A stretch of DNA of 22,141 bases from DUOD01 sp050945235 (GTDB lineage Bacteria; Bacillota; Clostridia; DUOD01), in assembly GCA_050945235.1 (NCBI GenBank), contig JBMNSO010000015.1, positions 1 through 22,141 of the forward strand. Direction: 5' to 3'. Shown piece after piece: positions 1 through 7,191 of this stretch (its first letter is position 1; the number at the start of each line of letters is the position of its first letter). The notes beneath the pieces were generated by a model, which saw only the letters and a list, made by a program, of their open reading frames with translations, ran no database searches and was not told the origin of the DNA. The translations under genes and the position numbers were made by a program.

Positions 1-238
1 GTCTATCATCATTAAGTTCCACATTTATTTGTTCCTTCTTAACGCCGGGCAGCTCAGCCTCTACTACATACTCACCTTCACGTTCTTTGATATCAACCTT
101 CATGGCGCCATTGTAAAAGGATGGGAAAAATCCATCATTAAAAAAGCTTTCGAAGAAGTTTTCCATGTCAAATACATTATGGGGCCTTTTTCCGATAATA
201 TTGTTCCTCCTGTTATTATAGGGTGTCAAACCAAACAT
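1..238 (-). CDS. Hsp20-family small heat shock protein (N-terminal part, gene runs off the window)
   Basis: ATP-independent holdase chaperone of the alpha-crystallin/Hsp20 family; only the first 79 codons are inside the window. The start is the ATG at 236-238, preceded by a GGGAGGTG ribosome binding site. The protein opens with MFGLTPYNNRRNNI, followed by a Phe-rich segment (ENFFESFFNDGFFPSFYNG) like the N-terminal arm of clostridial Hsp18. The start of the crystallin domain follows: MKVDIKEREGEYVVEAELPG, then VKKEQINVEL. The A-x-L-P-G-V-K-K-E-x-I-x-V pattern is typical of the family. A good promoter and a CtsR-type operator lie directly upstream, so heat or proteotoxic induction is likely. 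Family assignment is firm; the downstream half is not visible. The plus-strand open frame over this region is an antisense shadow. Confidence 0.93.
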   Translation of the reverse strand, partial: MFGLTPYNNRRNNIIGKRPHNVFDMENFFESFFNDGFFPSFYNGAMKVDIKEREGEYVVEAELPGVKKEQINVELNDDR

Positions 239-264
239 AATAGCACCTCCCATACTTATTTTAC

Positions 265-281
265 TTTGACTTACCTTGACC
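265..281 (-). promoter_or_regulatory. CtsR-type operator upstream of hsp20
   Basis: Read on the minus strand the site is GGTCAAGGTAAGTCAAA. The established CtsR heptad repeat is RGTCAAA-NAN-RGTCAAA; this site has the two direct heptads with 3-base spacing and departs from consensus only at the last base of the first heptad and the middle base of the spacer. It lies 10 bases downstream of the -10 element, so it overlaps the expected transcription start, as expected for a repressor site. CtsR itself is not in the window. Confidence 0.8.
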
Positions 282-290
282 TTTAATTTA

Positions 291-319
291 TTTATAACAC
301 GTTGGGATGCTACATTCAA
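291..319 (-). promoter_or_regulatory. SigA-type promoter of hsp20
   Basis: On the minus strand TTGAAT (314-319) is separated by exactly 17 bases from TATAAA (291-296). The expected start of transcription is near 284, beside the CtsR box and about 45 bases before the hsp20 ATG. No CIRCE inverted repeat is seen here. Confidence 0.7.
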
Positions 320-424
320 ATGCAGTATTTTGCCATATAATGTGGTTTTGGTCTCTATCGATTGAATAGCTTGAAATAAATACCAGAATCTTAAGATTTT
401 ATCCCGTTAATTCCTGTATTCCAG

Positions 425-1096
425 TTATTCTTCAAGGGCCGATACATCCTTTTCCACCTTATAAGAACCCTTCATCCATTCGGGCAGTCTATAAACTGCC
501 ATATAACAAATAAAGCCGAGGACTACACCCCATATTAAATCTACAATAGAGTGCTGTTTTACGAATACGGTTGAGGCGCAAATTAAAAGCATAGCAATCA
601 ATGACGCAGCCTTATATCCTTTTTTCCCTTCAAGAAGAGAACTCCTTACCAAGGCTACATGGACAGCAATGGAATTGAAGACATGTATGCTTGGGCAAAC
701 ATTAGTAGGTGTATCCACCTTATGGATAAATTTGACCAGACTAGAAAACATGTCATTACCTGATATATCAGGCCTTAGGTCCAAACCATTGGGAAATATA
801 ATATAGATAATATAACATATCAGCATACCGCTAAACATAAAAATTATCAGCTTGTAATAATCTTTAACGGATCTTAAGCCAAGATATATAACGCCGATAG
901 CCATGTAAAGGAACCAAAAGAGATAGGCTATTATAAACTCCTTGATAAAGGGAATATAATTGTCCAAAAAAGATTCTATAACGTACTTTGGTTCGAGGTA
1001 GTTTTCACAGTAATGGTAGAGTATCAATATGATTCCAAATAAAGATAACCAGCCAAAGTGCCTATATTTGCGAATAAGTTTCTCAACAACTCCCAT
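425..1096 (-). CDS. PAP2/Aur1-like membrane phosphatase, paralogue A
   Basis: Polytopic membrane protein of 223 residues with about five or six hydrophobic segments. It carries a variant of the PAP2 acid-phosphatase signature: F-P-N-G-L-D-L-R-P (R108), C-P-S-I-H (135-138), and S-T-x5-H-x3-D (S175, H182, D186). Compared with the canonical three-part motif, the leading Lys of motif 1 and the Arg of motif 3 are missing. The C-P-S-x-H and K-Q-H-S-I-x-D forms resemble the Aur1/inositol phosphotransferase-like branch. It may therefore hydrolyse or transfer a lipid- or isoprenoid-linked phosphate at the membrane; the substrate is unknown. A ribosome binding site (AAGGGGCG) precedes the ATG at 1096. 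The next gene upstream on the same strand is a paralogue of nearly the same length, and the two have separate promoters. Confidence 0.82.
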   Translation of the reverse strand: MGVVEKLIRKYRHFGWLSLFGIILILYHYCENYLEPKYVIESFLDNYIPFIKEFIIAYLFWFLYMAIGVIYLGLRSVKDYYKLIIFMFSGMLICYIIYIIFPNGLDLRPDISGNDMFSSLVKFIHKVDTPTNVCPSIHVFNSIAVHVALVRSSLLEGKKGYKAASLIAMLLICASTVFVKQHSIVDLIWGVVLGFICYMAVYRLPEWMKGSYKVEKDVSALEE

Positions 1097-1530
1097 CTTT
1101 GACGCCCCTTTATTTAAACCCTATAATAAATATAATAAAACTATACAATAAAATCCTTAATTCGTCAATTATTGATATCCGGCCAGTACATGAACCCCTG
1201 ACCGCCTAAGGTGCATAACCTTAATAAACTAAAGGCTTTAAATTAGCTTTATTAAACTTAAAGTACCCGATCCAATCTTTTGTCGGCATTCCATTCCATC
1301 TATAGTTATAGTCTTTACTATAATTGATGTAAGGTGTTAATGTGAGGTATTAATGTATATCTTAAACATATTACAGTTAATTCGATATTTTTTTACAATC
1401 AATTTTGTAACATCCGTTTTTTGTCTATTGGCATTCGTTATTATCCTACAAGGCAGTGTAAATAGTAAGATAATTTTGTGGACATAAAAAGTGGGCATTT
1501 ATTAATCATAATAAACAACCATAGGGCGTA
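1097..1530. other. AT-rich intergenic region between the PAP2-like paralogues
   Basis: This 434-base stretch has no convincing gene. It holds the promoter of paralogue A (1140-1168) and an imperfect AT-rich inverted repeat. In the repeat, TTAATAAACTAA (1221-1232) pairs with 1243-1255 with one bulged base around a 10-base loop. There is no clear rho-independent terminator for paralogue B. Short open frames on the plus strand run into the antisense of paralogue B and lack ribosome binding sites. Confidence 0.5.
1140..1168 (-). promoter_or_regulatory. Promoter of PAP2-like gene A
   Basis: Minus-strand TTGACG (1163-1168) and TATAGT (1140-1145) are separated by 17 bases. They lie about 45 bases before the start codon at 1096. 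This supports separate transcription from paralogue B. Confidence 0.65.
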
Positions 1531-2190
1531 TCAAGACTCAGACTCTGGCGAAGCTATGGATCTGCCCAAAGGAAGCTTCACCTTATATACCAACAGGAAT
1601 AGCACTATGCCAAGGACAGCACCCCATATCACATCTAAAATGGAATGCTGTTTTATAAGTACGGTGGAGGCGCATATACTGACCATGGTCACCCATGACG
1701 CCGCCACAGCCAGAGCGTTGCCGCGAAGGGGCCGGCTATTTACCAAACCCCCATGGATAACGATAGATTTGAAAACATGTATGCTCGGACATACATTATC
1801 AGGTGAATCTACCCTATGTATAAACCTGATCAAAAGGGAAAAGATATCGTCGTCGGTAACAACAGGCCTTAAGTTTTGTCCATTGGGAAAGAAAAAATAT
1901 ATAAGATAGCATATCACCAAACCCGGAACCATCATAATGAACAACCTATAATAGTCCCCTTTGGATTTTAAGCCTAGGTAAATAAATCCGAAACCAATAT
2001 AAACAAACCATAGGAGATATGGGACTATAAATCCCTTAATAAAGGGTATATGGCTGTCCAAACTCGATTCTATATAATACCGGGGCTTATTCAAGGACTC
2101 ACAGAAACGATACATTATAAACACCGCTACGAATACCAACAACCATCTAAAGTGCTTGTACTGATTAATAGAGGATTTATTACCGGACAT
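1531..2190 (-). CDS. PAP2/Aur1-like membrane phosphatase, paralogue B
   Basis: A 219-residue membrane protein collinear with the product at 425-1096. By eye, roughly half of the first 210 residues are identical without any gap. The signature residues sit at identical positions: R108 in F-P-N-G-Q-N-L-R-P, C-P-S-I-H at 134-138, S175-T176, H182 and D186. Both copies therefore keep the putative catalytic Ser/His/Asp set, and both lack the canonical motif 1 Lys and motif 3 Arg. The loop after the second motif (about 150-162) and the C-terminal tail differ most, including a short Glu/Ser-rich end in this copy. The ATG at 2190 has a GAAGGGTG ribosome binding site. Likely a membrane lipid-phosphate phosphatase or phosphotransferase; the substrate cannot be read from context. 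Confidence 0.82.
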   Translation of the reverse strand: MSGNKSSINQYKHFRWLLVFVAVFIMYRFCESLNKPRYYIESSLDSHIPFIKGFIVPYLLWFVYIGFGFIYLGLKSKGDYYRLFIMMVPGLVICYLIYFFFPNGQNLRPVVTDDDIFSLLIRFIHRVDSPDNVCPSIHVFKSIVIHGGLVNSRPLRGNALAVAASWVTMVSICASTVLIKQHSILDVIWGAVLGIVLFLLVYKVKLPLGRSIASPESES

Positions 2191-2248
2191 TTTTACACAC
2201 CCTTCTTAAATTATATGTATTTCCCATATGCAAACTACGAAGGGGGAA

Positions 2249-2276
2249 ATCGTATTTAAAAAAAGCTGTAAGACAA
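2249..2276 (-). promoter_or_regulatory. Possible promoter of PAP2-like gene B
   Basis: Minus-strand TTGTCT (2271-2276) and TACGAT (2249-2254) have a 16-base spacer and lie about 60 bases before the start codon. The -10 element is imperfect, so this is tentative. Confidence 0.4.
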
Positions 2277-2324
2277 CCTATTACAAATATATTCTATGTA
2301 TTTACGGAAAAAAAGATACGGGAA

Positions 2325-2362
2325 AAACAAAACCCGGTGCATAAAGAACACCGGATTTTTGT
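2325..2362 (-). terminator. Rho-independent terminator after the three-LysM gene
   Basis: A 9-bp stem (2331-2339 with 2349-2357, one G-T pair) has a 9-base loop. Read on the minus strand it is followed by TTGTTTTT. It lies about 125 bases downstream of the stop codon at 2481. The other strand also ends in a short T run (2356-2360), so it could work in both directions. Confidence 0.6.
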
Positions 2363-2480
2363 CTAACCTTGAATTAGATGGTCCACGCCTGCATTCTGTG
2401 GCATATAGATCCAATGCCTTAGTTTTGATTAACTGTTATCGTGTGTTGGTATGGGATAAAGCCAAAATGAAACCTTAAGT

Positions 2481-3104
2481 TTAAGCTGTCGGTATGCAGA
2501 TCCTTTGGCCTATCATCAATCTATTGGGGTCTACGCCAGGGTTTGCCCGTATTATCGCATCCACTGTGGTACCAAACCTTTGGGCCAGGCTAAAGAATGT
2601 ATCCCCTGCCCGTATTATATAAGGAAAGGTACCCGGAGGGCATGCTCCCGGCGGCGGAACCCCCGGTATGCAGATCCTTTGGCCTATCATCAATCTATTG
2701 GGGTCTACGCCAGGGTTTGCCCGTATTATCGCATCCACTGTGGTACCAAACCTTTGGGCCAGGCTAAAGAATGTATCCCCTGCCTGTATTATATAAGGAA
2801 AGGTACCCGGAGGGCATGCTCCCGGCGACGGAACCCCCGGTATGCAGATCCTTTGGCCTATTCTTAAGGATTGGGGGTCTATTCCAGGATTGAGACGGAT
2901 TATAGCATCTACAGTGGTATTAAACCTTCTAGCCAATGCAAATAGGGTGTCCCCCGCCTGTATTATATAAGGAAAGCTACCCTGGGGACATTGCTGCAGT
3001 GCATTTACTCCTGTATCATTGTCCGCTACTGCATTATAATCACCCATGTCGAATTCTTCTACCGATGCTTCTTGTTCCTTGTCATAGTATTTGTTACCGC
3101 TCAT
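2481..3104 (-). CDS. Cysteine-bearing protein with three LysM domains
   Basis: A 207-residue protein with an acidic N-terminal tail (about 1-38) and three LysM domains at about 45-89, 103-147 and 161-205, in a 58-residue repeat. Each unit starts with C-P-x-G-(S/T)-F-P-Y-I-I, followed by A-G-D-T-(L/F)-F, and ends in G-Q-R-I-C-I-P. This puts one Cys before and one Cys at the end of each domain, suggesting a disulfide clamp. LysM domains bind N-acetylglucosamine polymers such as peptidoglycan. There is no signal peptide or membrane segment; in clostridia this is compatible with a spore-coat or cortex-associated protein made in the mother cell, but that is inference. The second and third domains are almost identical in DNA. 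The ATG at 3104 has a strong GGGAGGTG site. A similar four-domain gene lies at 4931-5677. Confidence 0.88.
   Translation of the reverse strand: MSGNKYYDKEQEASVEEFDMGDYNAVADNDTGVNALQQCPQGSFPYIIQAGDTLFALARRFNTTVDAIIRLNPGIDPQSLRIGQRICIPGVPSPGACPPGTFPYIIQAGDTFFSLAQRFGTTVDAIIRANPGVDPNRLMIGQRICIPGVPPPGACPPGTFPYIIRAGDTFFSLAQRFGTTVDAIIRANPGVDPNRLMIGQRICIPTA
2491..2838. repeat. Two tandem 174-bp direct repeats inside the LysM gene
   Basis: Copies at 2491-2664 and 2665-2838 differ at only two bases that I can find. One change gives Gln/Arg in the A-G-D-T approach strand and the other gives Ser/Pro in the linker. The unit is exactly 58 codons, so the duplication added one whole LysM domain plus linker in frame. 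The third, N-terminal unit begins at 2839 with the same bases but then diverges. Confidence 0.95.
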
Positions 3105-3236
3105 TAAGTTTCACCTCCCGGTCGGTATATACTTCGTTTCTATATATATATTCATATTCCAGGTATATGGTGAAACTATAAATTTAATTTATATGATCCA
3201 TGATTAGACTAGAAAAATATAACGAGTTTTATAGAG

Positions 3237-3758
3237 CTAATTTTCCACTATTCTCAAACTGCCGAAAACCACATCAGCTTCTATGTTCAAGGGTTTATCG
3301 GAACTTTCTCCAATTTTTGTTGTGTATGTATAATCCCCAAAATTCACCACCGTGTTATCAGGCATGATTCCACTGGCAAAGGCAGCATTAACCTTAATGG
3401 ACACCGGTGCATCTGCGTCCAGCTTTATGGTTGCATCGCTGAAAACAACATGGATTTTTACAGTCCGGTCAATGTCTCCATAGGGTATATCCCTCAGGTC
3501 AACTACACCATTACTGAAAATTATATTGTATTCGGGCTGAAGCTGTGTGGGTTTAATAGTACCGCTTCCAAATATCACATCATTTCCATCCTTAATATGA
3601 TAACCGCCGACCATCACCCAAAGACCTATAAATATAATAATAGCACCTGCGATAATCCGTCCGACAGGGATGTTTAAATTAAGGGTATATTTAAGAACAA
3701 CAATAATGCCTATTGCGATTAGCAAAAATCCAAAAAAATATTGATTGAAAAGTTTCAT
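3237..3758 (-). CDS. LiaF-like membrane protein
   Basis: A 173-residue protein with two N-terminal membrane segments (about 8-24 and 34-51), of the kind found at the N-terminus of LiaI/LiaF-like proteins. A soluble C-terminal part (about 58-173) follows, rich in short beta strands: V-I-F-G-S-G-T-I-K, I-I-F-S-N-G-V-V-D-L and V-V-F-G-S-L-R-I. That repeating pattern matches the LiaF C-terminal (cell-wall-active antibiotic response) domain. LiaF-type proteins modulate envelope-stress two-component systems, but no kinase or regulator gene is adjacent, so a regulatory role is unproven. The ATG at 3758 follows an AGGAGGT site. It sits between the two LysM genes on the same strand, which fits an envelope-related neighbourhood. 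Confidence 0.75.
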   Translation of the reverse strand: MKLFNQYFFGFLLIAIGIIVVLKYTLNLNIPVGRIIAGAIIIFIGLWVMVGGYHIKDGNDVIFGSGTIKPTQLQPEYNIIFSNGVVDLRDIPYGDIDRTVKIHVVFSDATIKLDADAPVSIKVNAAFASGIMPDNTVVNFGDYTYTTKIGESSDKPLNIEADVVFGSLRIVEN

Positions 3759-3816
3759 AGGGATACCTCCTAAATTATTTATGGCTCGAACTCATTATAC
3801 AACCTGTATTCCCTAT

Positions 3817-4662
3817 TCACAATATGGTTTGAATGTTTTCCCAACAGATCTTATATTCATCAATACTCCGGGGCAGCATCTCAAATATAATCGGACAACC
3901 ATGCAAGTACAGGTTTAAACATTCAATAAACCGGCTAAATTGTTTCATATCCATCCTTATTCCCCTTATGCAGGAACAAGGCGGCAAATGCAGGTCGTGG
4001 TGTCCATCATTCCAGTGGACATGGGTATGTATTATACGTTTCCCGAAGGTACGAACAAAAATTGAAGGTTCGATACCCATGACCAAAGCATGTCCCGTAT
4101 CCAAAGTAATTCCAATGTTTTTAAACTCATATAGGGAAAAAAGATATTCAATATCCTCTACTAACCTTATGGGATGGCAGGGCAGGCACATATTTTCAAT
4201 GCCTATCTTTATACCCCTTTGGCCTGCAAAATCATCAATTATCCTGAGGGAGGCCGCCAGCGCCTTTATTGCATCATCTTTCATAGCATTTTCCGCCACG
4301 GCTTGGTCGTCATATAGGGGATGTCCCTCCTTTAGTTGGAAACATCCACCCATCTGCCCAGGATGGACGGTCACAATGCCGGCCCCTACCAAGGCGGCGA
4401 ATTCTATGTCCTTTTTTATCCTATCAAGACCGATATTTCTTAATAAAGGGCTATATGAAGCTATATTGGCCTCATCGCCATAGTTGCCATGGACTGATAC
4501 GCCGAGGCAATATTTCCTTGCGATTCTTATAATAGCCGTCGCATAGTCCGGGTCCTCTTCGTAAGGGGCACTTACTTCCATAAAGTCAAAGCCCAATGGT
4601 TTAAGCTTGCTACTATACCCCTCGATATCTTCAATAAAGTTAACCTTAAAACCCAGTTTCAT
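3817..4662 (-). CDS. Sugar phosphate isomerase/epimerase-like TIM-barrel protein
   Basis: About 281 residues, xylose-isomerase-like TIM barrel (AP endonuclease family 2 fold). Candidate metal ligands and catalytic residues are spread along the strands as the fold expects: H58 (S-V-H-G-N), H100 (T-V-H-P-G), E156 (G-I-E-N-M), D188 and H191 (L-D-T-G-H), H212-H214 (H-T-H-V-H), D219/H221 and E261 (F-E-M-L). The exact substrate, a sugar or inositol derivative, cannot be told. A longer reading from the ATG at 4680 is possible. I prefer the ATG at 4660-4662 because GGAGAAG sits 4 bases before it, whereas the earlier ATG has no ribosome binding site and its extra six residues lie upstream of the natural first beta strand (M-K-L-G-F-K-V). 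It stands between LysM and LiaF-like genes and appears to be its own unit. Confidence 0.78.
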   Translation of the reverse strand: MKLGFKVNFIEDIEGYSSKLKPLGFDFMEVSAPYEEDPDYATAIIRIARKYCLGVSVHGNYGDEANIASYSPLLRNIGLDRIKKDIEFAALVGAGIVTVHPGQMGGCFQLKEGHPLYDDQAVAENAMKDDAIKALAASLRIIDDFAGQRGIKIGIENMCLPCHPIRLVEDIEYLFSLYEFKNIGITLDTGHALVMGIEPSIFVRTFGKRIIHTHVHWNDGHHDLHLPPCSCIRGIRMDMKQFSRFIECLNLYLHGCPIIFEMLPRSIDEYKICWENIQTIL

Positions 4663-4666
4663 ACTT

Positions 4667-4673
4667 CTTCTCC
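4667..4673 (-). promoter_or_regulatory. Ribosome binding site deciding the start of the TIM-barrel gene
   Basis: Minus-strand GGAGAAG is followed by AAGT and the ATG at 4662. It lies inside the longer alternative reading frame, so it argues for the shorter protein. Confidence 0.6.
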
Positions 4674-4828
4674 AATTCATAATTCATAATCAAGCAATGG
4701 ATTCAACTGAAAATAATACTGGCCAAGCTAAAAATGTGTTCTTAGACCTTAGATATAGTGTATCACTACCGATGCCATAAGTACAAATACTAATCTTTCA
4801 TTAGGATTAACAAACCCATAAAAAGGTC

Positions 4829-4866
4829 ATAAGCTTTAGGGGAGCTTTTACTCCTCTAAAGCTTAT
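4829..4866 (-). terminator. Long hairpin, probably the terminator of the four-LysM gene
   Basis: A 16-bp stem (4829-4844 with 4851-4866, one G-T pair) has a 6-base loop. Eleven outer base pairs are perfect and contain AAGCTT on both sides. On the minus strand it is followed after four bases by TTTTT. It lies about 65 bases after the stop at 4931 and before the TIM-barrel gene. It is stronger than a typical terminator and the T run is offset, so an mRNA-stabilising or double-ended role is possible. Confidence 0.6.
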
Positions 4867-4930
4867 AAGGGATTATCTGCGGTACATAGATGCCGGTATT
4901 CTTTTTTTACAGCTTGGAAATCGCCTTATA

Positions 4931-5677
4931 CTAAAGGGGTATACACAGCCTCTGGCCTACGATTAACCTGTTTGGGATAATGCCTGGGTTCAATCTTATA
5001 ATTGCAAATATCGTGGTATTGAATCTTCGGGCAATCAGAAACAGGGTATCGCCCGGTCTTACGGTATAGGCAAAACTCCCCGGCGGACATGCTCCCGGTG
5101 GTGTAACACTGGGTATACAGATCCTCTGGCCTACAAAGATCACGTTGGGATCCAGCCCCGGGTTCACTGCAAGGATGGCAGCCACCGTAGTATTAAACCG
5201 TCGGGCTATAGCAAACAGGGTGTCCCCCGGCTGTACAGTATAGGCAAAGGTACCCGGCGGGCATACTACCGGTGGCGGAGTGGTTACCCTTGGTATACAA
5301 ATCCTTTGACCCACAAAGAGTACGTTGGGGTCGATCCCTGGGTTAACCGCAATAATGGCGGCCACCGTGGTACCGAATCTTAAGGCCAGGGTGAACAGTG
5401 TATCGCCCTGGACCACGGTGTGGGCGAAGGTACCCGGCGGACATACCCCCGGCGGTGGAACGGCCCCGGGTATACAAATCCTTTGGCCTACAAAGATCAC
5501 GTTGGGGTCTAGTCCCGGGTTAACCGCAACGATGGCGGCCACCGTAGTATTAAACCGCTGGGCTATGGCAAACAGGGTATCCCCCGGCTGTACGGTATAG
5601 GTGAAGGTGCCTGCGGGGCACTGCTGTTGTGCATCTATTCCCTGATAATCGTCATAATTCATATATTGCCCATCCAT
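4931..5677 (-). CDS. Cysteine-bearing protein with four LysM domains
   Basis: A 248-residue protein with a short acidic, Tyr/Gln-rich head (M-D-G-Q-Y-M-N-Y-D-D) and four LysM domains at about 26-70, 86-129, 145-189 and 204-247. Units begin C-P-(A/P)-G-(T/S)-F and end G-Q-R-(I/L)-C-I-P, joined by Pro-rich linkers (V-P-P-P-G, T-T-P-P-P). As in the three-domain paralogue, each domain is bracketed by two Cys, and there is no signal peptide. Domains 1 and 3 are the most alike; domain 4 is the most divergent (T-T-I-F-A-I-I-R-L-N-P-G-I-I-P). Likely a peptidoglycan- or cortex-binding envelope or spore protein. The ATG at 5677 has a strong AGGAGGTGA site. The A+T-rich upstream region contains the palindrome TAGATATCTA; I could not assign a sigma factor. 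Confidence 0.88.
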   Translation of the reverse strand: MDGQYMNYDDYQGIDAQQQCPAGTFTYTVQPGDTLFAIAQRFNTTVAAIVAVNPGLDPNVIFVGQRICIPGAVPPPGVCPPGTFAHTVVQGDTLFTLALRFGTTVAAIIAVNPGIDPNVLFVGQRICIPRVTTPPPVVCPPGTFAYTVQPGDTLFAIARRFNTTVAAILAVNPGLDPNVIFVGQRICIPSVTPPGACPPGSFAYTVRPGDTLFLIARRFNTTIFAIIRLNPGIIPNRLIVGQRLCIPL

Positions 5678-5769
5678 TATCTTGTCACCTCCTGCAAAGG
5701 TATATTATATTAGATATCTATAATATATTCCCTTTGCAATCAAATGGTGATGGTAACGGATGAAATAGG

Positions 5770-7170
5770 CTACGCCCCGGAAAGTCTTATCATTGCTTCT
5801 TTATATATCTTTATATTGGTCATAAGGTCCTGTATATCCATGTACTCGTCCCTTTGATGGGCTAGCTCCGGCCGACCGGGGAATGTTGGCCCAAAGGCCA
5901 CCGCGTTTTTAAGGGCCCTGGCATAGGTGGCGCCACCTATGGTAAAGGCATAGGACGGTTGTCCGGTTATTTTTTTATACACGTCCTTCAAAGTATTTAT
6001 GATTTGGCTGTCCTCTTCTATGTATATGGGTTCCAGTCTGTTTTCCACCATCCATCTATACCCTAGGCCCTCAGCCATCCGGGCAAAGTCTTCTACTGCC
6101 CGATCCATTAAATAAGTCACGGGATACCGGGTATTCACTTTAAGGTATATGGCCTGGTCCTTCCTGCCTACAATACCTACATTTACGGTCATGGGGCCAG
6201 ATACATCGTCCCTTACAAACAAGCCGGTTTCCTTGCCGTTATGGTCCATGGCCAACCGGCCTATTTGTATCAATACATCGTTTAGCTGTTTGTCTCCGCT
6301 GTCTATGAAGTGCAGGAACCTGAAGAGCTGGCCTATGGCGTTTTTACCCTTTTCCGGTGTGCTGCCGTGGGCGGATATGCCTCGGCTTTCCACCTTGTAC
6401 CTTCCTTCGTCCATTGCCGTTATCGATACATTGTAGCCCGTATCCTCAACAAAGACCCTTTCAAGATCAGCCATTTTCCCCTCCAGCGACCCGTCCATTA
6501 AGCAAATATCGGCAGTACAATAATCCGGTACTGCATTAGCAGCCGTCCCACCCTTTATATCTTCAATGGAAAACCGAGGACCCTGCCATTTTATATCCCT
6601 TTCCATATGGATGACGAGGACACCCTTTTCCCCGTTTATAACGGGATAACTGCCGTCAAAGGCCAGACCCAGTTGGGGCATTTTCTCACGGCTGAAATAA
6701 TGGTATACACACTCCCAATCGTTCTCCTCATTGGCACCATATATAAGGCGTATGGCCTTTTTGGGCATAAAACCTTCTTCCTTTAAAGCCAAAAGGGCAT
6801 AAAGGGCGGCAATGCCGGGACCCTTATCGTCCACCGCCCCCCTGCCGTATATCCTGTTATTATGCACCCGCCCTTCGAAGGGTGGATGGGTCCAGCCACT
6901 GCCCTCTGGTACTACATCAACATGGGTTAGGATGCCCAGGATATCCTCACCCTGGCCGTATTGCACGTGACCTGCGTATCCGTCCAGGTTTTTTACTTCA
7001 AAACCCATCCTACTGCCCAGGTTTAATACAAAATTCAATGCCCTGGCGATATCCTCACCGAAGGGCGCCCCCGGACAGGGAGTGGCTATTACGCTGGGTA
7101 TCCTTATAAATTCTTTAAGGGAGGATATTATCTCCTCCCGGTATTTGTTCAAGAATATATTTATATTCAA
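5770..7170 (-). CDS. pepV: M20-family dipeptidase (PepV-like)
   Basis: A 466-residue cytoplasmic metallopeptidase of family M20, close in length and motifs to PepV of lactic acid bacteria, which cleaves dipeptides with two active-site zinc ions. Visible residues are H83-x-D85 (T-H-V-D-V-V-P), the D114-D115-K-G-P bridging Asp, E148-E149 (A-N-E-E-N), D172 (A-F-D-G-S), the A-H-G-S-T-P lid motif and H438 (E-L-A-H-Q-R-D-E-Y). The full set suggests an active enzyme. The start is a TTG at 7168-7170 preceded by GAGGG with 7-base spacing; no better ATG lies nearby. It follows the YitT-family gene by only 21 bases, so the two are probably one operon. The exact dipeptide preference cannot be told. Confidence 0.9.
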   Translation of the reverse strand: MNINIFLNKYREEIISSLKEFIRIPSVIATPCPGAPFGEDIARALNFVLNLGSRMGFEVKNLDGYAGHVQYGQGEDILGILTHVDVVPEGSGWTHPPFEGRVHNNRIYGRGAVDDKGPGIAALYALLALKEEGFMPKKAIRLIYGANEENDWECVYHYFSREKMPQLGLAFDGSYPVINGEKGVLVIHMERDIKWQGPRFSIEDIKGGTAANAVPDYCTADICLMDGSLEGKMADLERVFVEDTGYNVSITAMDEGRYKVESRGISAHGSTPEKGKNAIGQLFRFLHFIDSGDKQLNDVLIQIGRLAMDHNGKETGLFVRDDVSGPMTVNVGIVGRKDQAIYLKVNTRYPVTYLMDRAVEDFARMAEGLGYRWMVENRLEPIYIEEDSQIINTLKDVYKKITGQPSYAFTIGGATYARALKNAVAFGPTFPGRPELAHQRDEYMDIQDLMTNIKIYKEAMIRLSGA

Positions 7171-7177
7171 AATTTGT

Positions 7178-7182
7178 CCCTC
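7178..7182 (-). promoter_or_regulatory. Ribosome binding site for the TTG start of pepV
   Basis: GAGGG on the minus strand sits 7 bases before the TTG codon, within the 21-base gap after the yitT-like stop codon. Confidence 0.55.
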
Positions 7183-7191
7183 TTTCCTTTA

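Noticed and set aside
387..398. Twelve-base palindrome AATCTTAAGATT after PAP2-like gene A
   Set aside because: It has no loop and is too short and AT-rich to support as a terminator or operator.
2296..2478. Sixty-codon plus-strand open frame between PAP2-like gene B and the LysM gene
   Set aside because: It spans a terminator hairpin, has no ribosome binding site and no recognisable composition or family.
2491..2860. Possible CRISPR-like array because of regular repeats
   Set aside because: The repeats are 174 bp, contiguous without spacers and code for LysM domains.
2505..2867. Plus-strand open frame of 120 codons with repeated, Cys-rich units
   Set aside because: It is the antisense shadow of the LysM repeats; the repetition comes from the 174-bp duplication and there is no ribosome binding site.
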